A stretch of DNA of 39,490 bases, from contig JADQBC010000018.1 in assembly GCA_016903655.1 (NCBI GenBank), positions 1-39,490 on the forward strand, in the 5' to 3' direction. How positions within the stretch are numbered: position 1 is the first letter of the stretch; each line of letters starts with the position of its first letter. A program made the translations under genes and the position numbers. Of the stretch, positions 16,767 through 26,000 are shown in pieces. The stretch is from Gomphosphaeria aponina SAG 52.96 = DSM 107014. GTDB lineage: Bacteria; Cyanobacteriota; Cyanobacteriia; Cyanobacteriales; Gomphosphaeriaceae. The notes under the pieces are model-generated. The model ran no database searches. It was not told the DNA's origin and was given only the letters and a program-made list of their open reading frames with translations.

Positions 16767-17330
16767 GGAAATTTGAGGAAAAATGTAAGTGCAGTTTTTA
16801 CCCCTCACCCCATAATCCTGATAAAACTTGCGGTTAAGGGTTCCTACATAGAGAAACCCAGCAATCCGCTCAAATAACCACTTCATCAATACCGTCTTGA
16901 CTAACTTTTTCATCCCTCCCGCTGGTTCAGTCAGCCCATTTGAATCTCCCCGCAATACAACTGGGATACCCAATTGATTAGCTGCCCAAATAGCCTGTAA
17001 ACAACAAATCCAGGCCCATCCATGTACCCAAACCGCATCAAAATGCCCTTCTTGCAATATTTTCCTAAGATTTTTAGCTACTGGTTGTTTTAACCAGTTT
17101 TCTCTTTCTTTACTTCCCCAAGTATCTAAAAAATGGTATTTATAACCTTCTGTCAGCGGAATATCCCATTTAATCGATTTACCGAAACCTGGATCCAGAT
17201 ATTCTCGCACCGAAAAATCGCTCAAGAAGAATACTTCTAAATCTATATCAGTTTCAGCAGCAATTAAACGTAATAAAGGTGCTTGATACTGGATGGGATG
17301 GGAGACAAAATATGCAACCTTCTTAACCAT
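16746..17330 (-). pseudogene. glycosyltransferase family 4, N-terminal half (interrupted)
   Basis: A 194-aa frame beginning MVKKVAYFVSHPIQYQAPLL, which is the usual start of a GT4 group. It continues with LEVFFLSDFSVREYLDPGFG, VWVHGWAWICCLQAIWAANQ and VVLRGDSNGL. The reading frame stays homologous up to FLYVGTLNRKFYQDYGVRGK and then turns into insertion-derived IFPQISLNLFFF. The expected continuation, FPMPYAVDNEYF, is found in the chimera at 16393-16731. The gene is therefore broken by an IS607-type insertion followed by loss of most of the element. The N-terminal domain alone cannot bind nucleotide sugar. Confidence 0.88.
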
Positions 17331-17571
17331 AATATTTTCCCAAGTTTCACTAATTTGAATCCACTACCTGAATTGTATCCGATATTGGGTACCTCAAAAG
17401 ATGATTTGATGAACTTCTAACAGAAAGATTATTTGTAAATTCCTGCCAATTATTATAAAATCCTCAAATCTTCAATCCATGGTTAACCTGAGTTTGGGAT
17501 AAGAGAAAGGACAAATAGTAAGCTAAAAATAAGTAGCAAATACGCGCTTTTTCCTTTTGTCCAAAGTCCAG

Positions 17572-17853
17572 TCAATAAACTTCATCATGGCTACCAAGAT
17601 CAACTAAGATAATTACCAGATCATCAGAATCAATATCCTTGCTAAAAGTAAAAATAATACGGCAGTCATAACTTACTGAGCAAGACCAACAATTAGCCAA
17701 ATTACCCGTTAACTTATGAGATTTTAAAGAAGGAGAAAAAGGCTCTGTTTCTAATAAATCTAATACCTTTAATATCTTATCCTGTAGATGAGGATTTTTT
17801 TTAATTAAACGTTTAAAAGCTTTTTTAAACCTTTTTTCGGCAACTAAATTCAT
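17572..17853 (-). CDS. RelE/YafQ-family mRNA interferase toxin
   Basis: A 93-aa basic protein. AEKRFKKAFKRLIKKNPHLQ is the N-terminal helix pair of the RelE/ParE superfamily. LKSHKLTGNLANCWSCSVSY followed by DCRIIFTFSKD is the YafQ-like core, and ILVDLGSHDEVY is the C-terminal end with the catalytic His of YafQ-like toxins (GSHDEVY). Known relatives cut mRNA on the ribosome. It overlaps the antitoxin gene by 4 bp (ATGA), giving translational coupling, with the antitoxin first. Confidence 0.88.
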   Translation of the reverse strand: MNLVAEKRFKKAFKRLIKKNPHLQDKILKVLDLLETEPFSPSLKSHKLTGNLANCWSCSVSYDCRIIFTFSKDIDSDDLVIILVDLGSHDEVY

Positions 17854-18074
17854 TCTTCCTCATTCTCTAATAAATAGACCTTGATTTCCTCAGCAGTACC
17901 TTTTTTTAGTTTACCAGATTGGAAATCTTTAACAATAGCTTCCGCATTATTAGCAATTTCTAACCGTCTTTTTTCAATCCTTCTTTTCTTAATTAAATCA
18001 AATAAATAATCTTGGTCTTCTAAGGATAAAGTTTCAATTTTGTCAATGATTTCTTGGAAATAAGTAGTAGCCAT
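17850..18074 (-). CDS. antitoxin of the RelE/YafQ-type pair
   Basis: A 74-aa acidic/helical protein (MATTYFQEIIDKIETLSLED, QDYLFDLIKKRRIEKRRLEI). The C-terminal tail (KGTAEEIKVYLLENEEE) would be the toxin-wrapping region. It matches the small cyanobacterial antitoxins found next to RelE-like toxins. A good Shine-Dalgarno sequence, GAGGTG, lies 6 nt before the ATG. The N-terminal part may bind the promoter for autoregulation, as in related pairs; this is inferred. The module lies between the split glycosyltransferase and a WcaI-like glycosyltransferase. Confidence 0.82.
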   Translation of the reverse strand: MATTYFQEIIDKIETLSLEDQDYLFDLIKKRRIEKRRLEIANNAEAIVKDFQSGKLKKGTAEEIKVYLLENEEE

Positions 18075-18241
18075 TTTACACCTCTTTTTTATGTTTAACT
18101 TTAATTCGGGTTAAGCTGGGGTAAAAGCCATTCTAAATGAAGGCTAGATTTCTTGGTTGACCTCTCCCTGGGTTAAAACCGCAGGGATTCTTAACAGAAA
18201 TTTATTTTTTTCTCCTTACTCACTGTTCCAATTCCTGAAAA

Positions 18242-19492
18242 TCACTGCAAAACCGCTAAATATTGTTTGGCAATGATTTCAGGAGTAAAGTTTTCCATGA
18301 GATATTGCCGTCCTGCATTACCTAAACTCTTGACTAGCTCTGAGTCCGCTGCTAAACGGCGAATAAAATTAGCTAAACCTTCGTCATCTCCATTGTCAAA
18401 CCCTTCACCACAGCCTGCTTCAGCCAACATTTCCCGTAAGTAACAGCCAGGAGAACAAACAACTGCTACAGGTTTGCCTGCCGCCAAAATGCCATACAGC
18501 TTGCTAGGTGCAACCAAGCCTTCTGTCCCTCGCTCAACGCTTACCAATGATAGGTCACAGGCTGTGAGAGAATAAGGTAGCACCGATTTATCTTGGTAGG
18601 GTAAAAATTGACAGTTTGTTATTCCCAACTCTTTAACCTGTGCTTGACAAAATTGTAGTTTTACCCCATGACCGATAAATACAAAATTAATCGATTCATC
18701 TTTAAGTTTTGCCACAACCCTTAAAATAGTTTCCAGATCGTGACAACGACCCAAATTACCAGAGTAAAGCACTGTAAATTTATCCACTAAGTTGAACTCC
18801 TTGGCAAACCAATTCTCTTCTTTATTCATAGGTTTAATTTCAGCAGGATTCGCCCAACTGTGGATTACACTTAGCTTGGCTGTGATTCCAGTATATTGAG
18901 CAGCAACACGCTCTTTCATGGTGGCACTGAGGACAATAATTCTCTCTGCCCTTTTCCACACTTGGGAGTTTAACCATTTCCACAACACCACTACCCAATT
19001 ATCCTGTGAAACCACCTTTAGTTCCACAGCAACATCAGGATAAATATCATATATAAGAGAAATATACTTTATATGCAAAAAAAAATTGACGATATAGCCC
19101 AGGATAGGAAGATAGGGAGGTTCTGTTGTTAGGAGTAAAACATCTGGGCGATTCTTTGGTTTTAATAAATGAATCCCTGCCCGCAATGTGAAAAACAAAC
19201 CATTGAAAGCCCTCCCACGAATCCGACCTGGCCACAGTCTCGAAGTACGGGTTCGCTGTACCCATACTTGTCCTACCATTTCATACTTGGGTGGAGAATG
19301 CTTTTTCTCCTGGTCAAAGACATATCCAGGTTGCCCTGTGAAAATGTCAACTTGCACTCCCAATTTACTTAATTCACTTGCAAGTTCTGCAATCAACTGT
19401 CCAGTTGCCGCATAATCTGGTGGGTAAAACTGGGTAATTATTGTCAACTTCTTATTTTCATTACATCTGTTTTGATTTTTTTCTTTTTTCAT
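18242..19492 (-). CDS. glycosyltransferase family 4, WcaI-like
   Basis: A 416-aa GT-B enzyme. The N-terminus LTIITQFYPPDYAATGQLIA followed by VDIFTGQPGYVF is the WcaI pattern. DVLLLTTEPPYLPILGYIV near 103-121 and KYISLIYDIYPDVAVEL near 127-143 follow. The donor domain begins KFTVLYSGNLGRCHDLETIL near 236-255, and a conserved APSKLYGILAAGKPVAVV lies near 328-345. It probably adds a sugar during exopolysaccharide repeat-unit assembly. It directly follows the Wzc-type kinase (85-bp gap), which suggests it acts early in the same pathway. Confidence 0.9.
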   Translation of the reverse strand: MKKEKNQNRCNENKKLTIITQFYPPDYAATGQLIAELASELSKLGVQVDIFTGQPGYVFDQEKKHSPPKYEMVGQVWVQRTRTSRLWPGRIRGRAFNGLFFTLRAGIHLLKPKNRPDVLLLTTEPPYLPILGYIVNFFLHIKYISLIYDIYPDVAVELKVVSQDNWVVVLWKWLNSQVWKRAERIIVLSATMKERVAAQYTGITAKLSVIHSWANPAEIKPMNKEENWFAKEFNLVDKFTVLYSGNLGRCHDLETILRVVAKLKDESINFVFIGHGVKLQFCQAQVKELGITNCQFLPYQDKSVLPYSLTACDLSLVSVERGTEGLVAPSKLYGILAAGKPVAVVCSPGCYLREMLAEAGCGEGFDNGDDEGLANFIRRLAADSELVKSLGNAGRQYLMENFTPEIIAKQYLAVLQ

Positions 19493-19577
19493 AATTCAAA
19501 AAATTTTTTTTGAAAAAAAAATTGTAACTTAACAGGTACTTGATTATTTTTGGGTAGATCTAGGCATAAATTCCCCC

Positions 19578-21731
19578 TCAGTTCCTAACCCCTGCTTTTT
19601 GTTTCGTTTGATAATATTCATAGTATTCATATCCAGAATCAGAAACTGGAATTGAATTGATCACTAACCCCAGAATATTCAGCTCTGATTGCTCCATAAT
19701 CTCTTTGGCTCGATTTAGCTGATAAGAGTCGACTGTATCAATTTTAACTACGAACAGCAACCCATTAACCATTTTAGACAATATTGTCGCATCTGCTGTA
19801 ATGTTTAAGGGAGGAGAGTCAAAAATCACAAAGTCATAGTGTTGTGTCCACATATTCATCAAAATAGCCATTTGACTAGAATCGAGTAAAACTAATGGAT
19901 TGGGAGGAATAACCCCCGCAGGCAAAACTGCTAGATTTTGACTCACCTCTACCACGGCTGAATGAAATTCATTCTGAGAAGTTAGTACATTGCTCAAGCC
20001 AACTTCATTGGAGATTTTCCAGATATTATGTTGCACCGGTCTGCGCATATCTGCATCAACTATGAGAACTTGGCGACCCTGTTGCGCCATCACCGTTCCT
20101 AAATTGGCAACTATGGTGGACTTACCCTCCCTAGGAATAGAACTAGAAACAACACATGTTTTCAGTTGATTATCTAAATTCAGAAACCTTATATTAGTAT
20201 GAAGCGTACGAAATGCTTCTGTAACTGAAGAACAGGACTCATCTTGAGTCACGATGGCAGGAATATGCTCATGTAAGTTTTCAGCAGAAGATGGTAAAAA
20301 GATAAATCCTTCATTAGTTTTTTTAATCTGAGGAAACCTGGGAATATTACCCAAGGGTGGGTAACTCAAAATTTTCTTCACATCTTCTACAGACTTCATT
20401 GATTTATCTGCTGACTCAAGAACCCAAGCTATGGCTCCTCCTAGCAAAATACCCAGTATTCCTCCTCTGATTAAATCTGCTGTTTTACCAGAACCAATGG
20501 GGTTTTGAGGAGTTGTAGCCGACTCGATAATTTGAGCATTCCCAATAGTTTGATTTTCTGTGACTCGCAGTTCTTGAAGTCTTTTCAACAATATTTCGTA
20601 TGTTGACTGATAGACCTGGAGTTGTCTTTCAAGCTCTCGCTGTTGTTGCTCTAGCTGAGGCACTTGAGCAGCCCGTCGCTGATAAATTGCCTCAAGTTCC
20701 CTCAAGGCTATCAGCTTCTGCTCTAAGCTACTTCGTTCTGTTTCTGCTGCGGCTAAATCTCTTAAAAGGGAATCTTGAAGACTTTGTGGTGACATATCAA
20801 CAACTTGATCGGCGCCCCACTCTTGACCAATAGAAGCTTGCTGTATTCGCTTTTGTAGAATTGCTTCCAAGGCAGCTTTTTTGCTTTTGAGGTCGATAAT
20901 AGTTGGGTGATCATCAAGAAATCGAGTTTGCTCCAATGCCAGTTTTTCCTGAATTTCCCGCAAACTGGTAAATGCTTCTTGAACCCCTGGAGACCCACTC
21001 ACAATACCAATATTTAAAGTCATATTCAAATCAGTAGCCCCAAACAGTTGCTGTAGATCGCTTACTTTTGCCGATACCGCTGAGAGATCGGCCACAACTA
21101 ATAATTTCTCTTGATTCAGGGTAGCCAGATAATTGGCGATTGAGTCTGTTTCTAAATTTAAATTGATAATGTTATTTTGCTCTTTGAAGTTCCGTAATTC
21201 TTTTTCTGCTTGTACAACCTGCTGTTCAATTTTTGGCAACTGTTCTGCAACAAACTCCCCTGCTGCCTTGATTTCTGCCCTTTGCAACTCAATATGATCA
21301 TTTATATAATTCTCCATGACCATATTTGTAATCTTAGTTGCCTCGTCAGGATCTTCTGATTTGTAAGCAACTTCAATGATATCTGTTGAATCAATATTGA
21401 TGACAGAGATCGACCCGGCAAGTCCTTCAGGGGTTTGGGATAAATGGAGGGCATCGATGGTCTTCCTGGCTAAGGGGAGCGACTTAATAATTTCAGCTTG
21501 TGTATTGATCACACTATTGCTGGTCAAGGATTCCAACTGATTCCTGACCTCTACATTCAGCACAGAAGATGCAGCATGGTTCTTTTTAAATAAGATTCTT
21601 CCTTTGGCTTGATATATAGGTTGTTTTTGGACGATATTAATGGCTACGATACTCATTGTCACTAAAAAAATGCTCAGGGTGGGAAACCACCTTCGTTTCA
21701 AAATGAACCAATATTGAAAAATCTCTTCCAT
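19578..21731 (-). CDS. polysaccharide co-polymerase / tyrosine autokinase (Wzc type)
   Basis: A 717-aa protein. A Wzz domain with a first transmembrane helix comes at about 15-35 (TLSIFLVTMSIVAINIV). Long coiled coils rich in Gln/Glu cover about 165-400. A GNVR-like block and a second helix follow near 425-445 (GGILGILLGGAIAWVLE). The cytoplasmic BY-kinase has Walker A SSIPREGKSTIVANLG near 528, Walker A' VLIVDADMRRP near 550 and Walker B FVIFDSPPL near 633. The C-terminal tyrosine cluster is YEYYEYYQ. Known Wzc proteins control chain length and export through cyclic autophosphorylation. It is the first enzyme of the minus-strand glycan block. Confidence 0.95.
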   Translation of the reverse strand: MEEIFQYWFILKRRWFPTLSIFLVTMSIVAINIVQKQPIYQAKGRILFKKNHAASSVLNVEVRNQLESLTSNSVINTQAEIIKSLPLARKTIDALHLSQTPEGLAGSISVINIDSTDIIEVAYKSEDPDEATKITNMVMENYINDHIELQRAEIKAAGEFVAEQLPKIEQQVVQAEKELRNFKEQNNIINLNLETDSIANYLATLNQEKLLVVADLSAVSAKVSDLQQLFGATDLNMTLNIGIVSGSPGVQEAFTSLREIQEKLALEQTRFLDDHPTIIDLKSKKAALEAILQKRIQQASIGQEWGADQVVDMSPQSLQDSLLRDLAAAETERSSLEQKLIALRELEAIYQRRAAQVPQLEQQQRELERQLQVYQSTYEILLKRLQELRVTENQTIGNAQIIESATTPQNPIGSGKTADLIRGGILGILLGGAIAWVLESADKSMKSVEDVKKILSYPPLGNIPRFPQIKKTNEGFIFLPSSAENLHEHIPAIVTQDESCSSVTEAFRTLHTNIRFLNLDNQLKTCVVSSSIPREGKSTIVANLGTVMAQQGRQVLIVDADMRRPVQHNIWKISNEVGLSNVLTSQNEFHSAVVEVSQNLAVLPAGVIPPNPLVLLDSSQMAILMNMWTQHYDFVIFDSPPLNITADATILSKMVNGLLFVVKIDTVDSYQLNRAKEIMEQSELNILGLVINSIPVSDSGYEYYEYYQTKQKAGVRN

Positions 21732-21774
21732 ATTTTTCTTTCCTAAATTTATTCCATGTTAATCTACTACTTAA

Positions 21775-22010
21775 TAAGTACTTGTGCAAAATTATTGTCT
21801 TAAGTGGTCGCACAAAATTAATTACCGCAAGTTCGGGCGGGTTTTGATTTAAAGATAACGTTGATCACACTCAATCAAGGCTAAACCCGCCCCTACATTC
21901 ATTGTGTAAATAATTTTGCTTATCTACTTAGTGACAATGGGATGGGCGCCCATTGTCTGCTTGGTTTTGTTCTTAAACCAAATATGCCATTAATTTTGCC
22001 TACCTACTTA
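21775..22010. repeat. composite MITE, family A, copy 2 (nested ends)
   Basis: It starts TAAGTActtgtGCAAAATTA (21775) and has two right ends: TAATTTTGCttatcTACTTA ending at 21930 and TAATTTTGCctaccTACTTA ending at 22010. Inside is a second left-like end, TCGCACAAAATTAATTA, and a CGGGCGGGTTT/AAACCCGCCC inverted pair. A GACAATGGG/CCCATTGTC hairpin occupies the last 80 bp. The final 80 bp match copy 1 at 9406-9508 outside the palindrome. It looks like one element inserted next to or into another. It lies upstream of the Wzc gene, where it may carry or move the promoter. Confidence 0.75.
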
Positions 22011-22147
22011 GCTATTACTAGGTTTTCCTTGAGTAAGTAAATTTAAAACTAGACTTTTTGCTAACAAAATTCAGGTTCAGGTTTTAGCACGGTGCAACAA
22101 GATGCCCCACCGCTCTGTATTTTAGATTTATTGCTCTCTAAACTAAT

Positions 22148-22253
22148 TATAGCAATCATATTTGAGTTGTGCTAGGAGCAATTCAAATATGATTGCTCCT
22201 ACGGTCAGGGTTTGAGCCCTTAAAAATCTCACAACTCATTTAGGCTTGCTATA
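22148..22253. repeat. MITE, family B (TATAGCAA ends)
   Basis: About 106 bp bounded by TATAGCAAtcatattTGAGTTGTG on the left and its inverted partner on the right (CACAACTCAtttaggcTTGCTATA). Eight outer and nine inner bases are identical between the ends. The TA edges fit an IS630/Tc1-mariner type target site. Inside the left half, AGCAATCATATTTGA (22151-22165) and TCAAATATGATTGCT (22183-22197) form a perfect 15-bp hairpin. The element ends 4 bp before the stop codon of the RTX gene, so it could act as its terminator. Confidence 0.82.
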
Positions 22254-22257
22254 TTTG

Positions 22258-23448
22258 TTAAATCAACTTGATGTCAGTGGCAATATCGAATCCTGCAGGC
22301 TGGTTAACTAAAACAGCCAATTTATTCCCATCAAAGAAAAGATCCTTGCCGTTATAGGTGAAGTAATCAACTGGATTACCAGCCACTGGGATATCAAATT
22401 TTCTCGCTCTGATGGAAATTAGATCCACACCAGGTTCAAAGTCCATAATTTCATCGTATTTTTTGGGAAAAGGAGCATTGAAACGAAACTCATCAGCACC
22501 TTCTCCCCCGATGAGTTTATTTTGCCCTCGTTGACCTACCAAAAGATCATCACCAGTACCACCTGTAAGAAGATCATCGCCACGCAGTCCTCTGAGAGTG
22601 TCATTACCACTGCTACCATCGAGGGAGTCTTCGCCTTTACCTCCCTTCAATAAATCATCTCCTCCTAGGCCATCTAGTTCATCATTACCAGGCAATCCTT
22701 TGATTATGTCATCTTTTTCAGTTCCAATGAGTACATCATCTTCTGGAGTCCCTTTAATAGCAACAGGTTGGTCAATTGTGATTGACTTCAGGGTAAATTC
22801 CGCACTTGCTACGTCTGTCTTATCCCCAAAAAACATGTAATTGTCTATATCATAGGGACTGAAAGGGAGAGCAGGATCGAATTTGTTGGTATCAAAGTTG
22901 TAATTACGCAATTTACCATTTAGGATCTTTGTATCGTTGGCTAACAATGTGTACTTCCTGCCTTTAATAACTATGTCATAATTCGTATCCTTGGTGGTGT
23001 CAAAAGCCACGTTCTTACCAGCTACAAAGTTCCTTTTTTGGGCAAAAATCAGTTCTTCTCCAAAGGCTAGTTCGATTCCACTCCTAGCATTATTGTTGAC
23101 CACTAGGACGCTAAAACCCGCTCTATCAGAACTGGTGCTTGTTTCTGAGTTGATAGCAAGATTAAAGGATACCGTAAACCCTTCATTGAGAATGAGATCT
23201 GGAAACCCTGGATTGACCAGTTCTACTTTTAGATCTTCTATTGGTTCCAGGTTAACAATTTTGTAGTTTGTGTAGCCAACATACCTAGTATTGTTACCTG
23301 TGAAATTCGTGTTTAGTTTGACACCGCCTTCTACCAATGTTTCTTCAGCAGCAGGCGCCATTGGTGGAGGTGGGAGCTGTTCAATGGTCAACTCTCCCTG
23401 TTGAGCAGGGAAAGTTCCTAATGTGCCGTCGTAAAGAGTTGTAATCAC
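22258..23448 (-). CDS. RTX-type calcium-binding protein
   Basis: A 396-aa protein starting at GTG 23448 with an AAGGA Shine-Dalgarno 9 nt upstream. Residues 1-45 are a Pro-rich leader. Residues 45-230 form a beta-rich domain of unknown family. From about 233 to 320 there are nonapeptide RTX repeats such as GTPEDDVLI, GLPGNDELD and GGTGDDLLV, which bind Ca2+ in a parallel beta-roll. The C-terminal 70 residues (DEIMDFEPGVDLISIRA, LAVLVNQPAGFDIATDI) resemble type I secretion signals of cyanobacterial RTX proteins. No signal peptide is seen. It is likely secreted by a type I system and surface-bound, perhaps held by the glycan made by the neighbouring genes. Confidence 0.88.
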   Translation of the reverse strand: MITTLYDGTLGTFPAQQGELTIEQLPPPPMAPAAEETLVEGGVKLNTNFTGNNTRYVGYTNYKIVNLEPIEDLKVELVNPGFPDLILNEGFTVSFNLAINSETSTSSDRAGFSVLVVNNNARSGIELAFGEELIFAQKRNFVAGKNVAFDTTKDTNYDIVIKGRKYTLLANDTKILNGKLRNYNFDTNKFDPALPFSPYDIDNYMFFGDKTDVASAEFTLKSITIDQPVAIKGTPEDDVLIGTEKDDIIKGLPGNDELDGLGGDDLLKGGKGEDSLDGSSGNDTLRGLRGDDLLTGGTGDDLLVGQRGQNKLIGGEGADEFRFNAPFPKKYDEIMDFEPGVDLISIRARKFDIPVAGNPVDYFTYNGKDLFFDGNKLAVLVNQPAGFDIATDIKLI

Positions 23449-24124
23449 AATTATTCATCCTTTTTTATTATGAGAACAAAGGGTTTGTTCTTCTTGGGAA
23501 ACTATGAAACTTGGGCTTGATACTTTTGTTTGGTTTCAATGTTACTCAAGTATAGGTGGTTTGAGCTTGTTTGTCTCTTGATCCAAAAAGGGTTATCCCG
23601 AATCAGATCATCATTTTTACAGGAATACCAGCGGGTTCGGTTTGACTTATCCATCTTAGATTATAAATGCGAAAATTATTTTTGTCAAGCTTACAGCAAT
23701 TTTAGCAGCAATTTTTATTTTGAAAAGAAAACAAGACAAATTCTCTTGACACTCAAGAGAATTTTATGTTGATTATCTTTTTTTTAAAAAAGCATCATCA
23801 TCCTTAGCTTCAAGAGACAGTTTTTGCAAAAATATGAACATAAAAAATATATTTTAACTCAAATTCCGATCCCCACTCCCTACTAAAGAGCGTAGGCTTT
23901 CCCGCGAGCATCTCCGCATTTGAGATGCCAGCCGCTAGGGTGTTGATTTGGCGTTGCTGAATTAAAACTACTAATTTAACTCAAACCTACTCCCCACTTC
24001 CTGTATGCGTGCGTCATTCGACCATTCAGCAACGCCAAATTTATGGGGTTTTTGAGTGGCGTAAAAATTTTTTAGATTTGACAAAAATCAGCAAAAAATC
24101 TACTCGTCCGTCATTGGTCATGAA
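23449..24124. other. gene-free 676-bp interval with a MITE and repeat debris
   Basis: An 80-codon plus-strand frame at 23530-23772 has no family features and is probably chance. Other content is a CATCTC/GAGATG hairpin near 23910-23928 inside a CG-richer dispersed repeat, and the MITE at 23946-24040. The promoter of the RTX gene must lie in 23449-23560. No tRNA or recognised regulatory RNA was seen. Confidence 0.5.
23946..24040. repeat. MITE, family D (ATTTGGCGTTGCTGAAT ends)
   Basis: A perfect 17-bp inverted repeat, ATTTGGCGTTGCTGAAT at 23946-23962 and its complement at 24024-24040, bounds 95 bp. The same end is found at 38514-38530. This is a well-known cyanobacterial repeat type. No coding sequence is inside. 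Confidence 0.88.
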
Positions 24125-24751
24125 TTATTCCTTCCTGGCTTGAATTACTTGTAAGCTACCACCAGCATAAAGCTGATGAGAGGAAACCTGAAAGCCCACT
24201 GATTTTAACTGCTCTACTAAATCTGTATTTAATAGTTGCCAAGCGGTTTCTGTTTCAAATAGCCACATAAAGAGAGCAAGAGGTGGCCAAAATAACCAGT
24301 TACTCGGTTGATGAAAATCGGTCAAAGTGAATACCCCTCCAGGCTTTAAAATTCGATACACTTCTTGAAGAATTTGTTGGAGTTCTAATAAATTCATTTC
24401 ATGGAGGGCAGCACTGGTATGCACGAGGTCAAAAGAATGATCAGCTAAAGGCATTTTTTGCGCCAAACCTTCGATATACTGAGCTTGAGGTGCATTGCGA
24501 GCAGCTCTGGCTAGGGCGACGGGAGAAATATCTAACCCTGTAACCTGGTCAGAGTAGGCAAGCAAAACCCCCGTAGTTTGACCAGCCCCACAACAGAGGT
24601 CGAGAATTGCTGTATTTTTCTCAATTTGTAATCCTTGGAGGGGTAGGTTACGAAAACAAGTTTCGCCGCCAACACACAGAGCAGCGAGACGGGAAATAGT
24701 ATCATAAAGCCATTGGTATTGATAGCTTAAAGTTCTGAGAATAGTAGCCAA
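24125..24751 (-). CDS. class I SAM-dependent methyltransferase
   Basis: A 208-aa protein. SAM motif ILDLCCGAGQTTGVLLAYSD lies near residues 49-68, then VTGLDISPVALARAARNAPQ. DLVHTSAALHEMN is near 109-121 and VYRILKPGGVFTLTDFHQPS near 131-150. The start is TTG at 24751, chosen because a perfect AGGAGG lies 7 nt upstream (24759-24764). It belongs to the UbiE/Coq5-like group of small methyltransferases conserved in cyanobacteria. The substrate is unknown; a lipid or quinone precursor is possible. It is transcribed divergently from hemH with 78 bp between the starts. Confidence 0.85.
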   Translation of the reverse strand: MATILRTLSYQYQWLYDTISRLAALCVGGETCFRNLPLQGLQIEKNTAILDLCCGAGQTTGVLLAYSDQVTGLDISPVALARAARNAPQAQYIEGLAQKMPLADHSFDLVHTSAALHEMNLLELQQILQEVYRILKPGGVFTLTDFHQPSNWLFWPPLALFMWLFETETAWQLLNTDLVEQLKSVGFQVSSHQLYAGGSLQVIQARKE

Positions 24752-24829
24752 GTGCTAACCTCCTGTTGAGCTCAAAGATATATTGTTAAAATTAGTGAAA
24801 CTTAGAAATCAAGGGAAGTAGTTAAAACA

Positions 24830-25993
24830 ATGGGTCTTGTTGGGGTTTTATTACTAAATTTAGGTGGGCCAGATCAAATAGAGGATGTTCGTCCTTTCTT
24901 ATATAATCTATTTTCTGACCCAGAAATTATTCGCCTGCCCTTTCCCTGGCTTCAAAAGCCACTGGCATGGTTAATTTCGAGTTTAAGAGCGTCTAAGTCG
25001 CAGGCAAATTATCGGCAAATTGGGGGCGGTTCGCCACTACGCAGGATTACAGAAGCCCAGGGACAAGCGCTCCAAGAACAGTTGGCAGCTAGAGGTAGTG
25101 AGGCGAGAGTGTATATTGGAATGCGTTATTGGCATCCTTTTACGGAAGAGGCGATCGCTAAAATTAAAAGGGATGGCATTGAAAAGCTGGTGATTCTACC
25201 TCTGTATCCCCAATTTTCTATTAGTACTAGCGGTTCTAGTTTCCGAGTGCTTGAGGAAATGTGGTTACAAGATCCTGAACTCAGCCAGATTGATTATACC
25301 CTTATTCCTTCATGGTATAGTAATCCTGGCTATTTACAAGCCATGGCAGATCTGATTGAGCAGGAATTAGAAAATTTTACTCATCCTGAACAAGTGCAGA
25401 TCTTTTTTAGCGCTCATGGTGTTCCTGTCAGTTATGTGGAAGAGGCTGGGGATCCTTATCAACAGGAAATAGAAGAATGTACTCGCTTAATTATGCAGCA
25501 AGTTAAGGGAGAAAATAATTATACCTTAGCTTATCAGAGTCGGGTTGGGCCTGTTGAATGGCTGAGACCTTATACGGATGATGCACTCAAAGAGTTGGGG
25601 GAAAAAGGTGTTAAAGATTTGCTGGTGGTGCCAATTAGTTTTGTTTCTGAACATATCGAAACTTTACAAGAAATTGACATTGAGTATCGGGAAGTGGCCG
25701 AGGAAGCAGGAATTGAGAATTTTCAGCGTGTTCCTGCTCTCAATACTCATCCAGTGTTTATTAACTCTTTAGTCGAGTTGGTAACAACTGCTCTTGAAGC
25801 TAAACCCTGTACTTTTGCTGAGGTTATTCACCCGAAGGATAATATGAAAATGTATCCCCAAGAACGTTGGGAATGGGGTTTAACCACAACAGCAGAGGTT
25901 TGGAATGGCCGTTTAGCTATGTTAGGGTTTATTGCTTTAGTGTTTGAGTTAATTAGTGGTCATGGTTTGCTGCATTTTGTGGGTATTTTATAA
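24830..25993 (+). CDS. hemH: ferrochelatase with C-terminal CAB/HLIP-like domain
   Basis: A 387-aa protein that inserts Fe2+ into protoporphyrin IX to make protoheme. The start [20 protein letters not shown] is diagnostic. [23 protein letters not shown] sequence lies near 97-115. The ferrochelatase signature [20 protein letters not shown] is near 192-212 and includes the catalytic His. The last 43 residues form a linker ([14 protein letters not shown]) plus a chlorophyll-binding helix with the motif [20 protein letters not shown], giving Glu and Asn ligands. This extension is typical of cyanobacterial type II ferrochelatase and plastids. The protein is thylakoid-associated. The gene ends 9 bp before an intrinsic terminator. 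Confidence 0.97.
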   Translation: MGLVGVLLLNLGGPDQIEDVRPFLYNLFSDPEIIRLPFPWLQKPLAWLISSLRASKSQANYRQIGGGSPLRRITEAQGQALQEQLAARGSEARVYIGMRYWHPFTEEAIAKIKRDGIEKLVILPLYPQFSISTSGSSFRVLEEMWLQDPELSQIDYTLIPSWYSNPGYLQAMADLIEQELENFTHPEQVQIFFSAHGVPVSYVEEAGDPYQQEIEECTRLIMQQVKGENNYTLAYQSRVGPVEWLRPYTDDALKELGEKGVKDLLVVPISFVSEHIETLQEIDIEYREVAEEAGIENFQRVPALNTHPVFINSLVELVTTALEAKPCTFAEVIHPKDNMKMYPQERWEWGLTTTAEVWNGRLAMLGFIALVFELISGHGLLHFVGIL

Positions 25994-26000
25994 GTGAAAA

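Noticed and set aside
23530..23772. 80-codon plus-strand open frame
   Set aside because: No family features, no ribosome binding site and low-complexity composition. It lies in the upstream region of the RTX gene.
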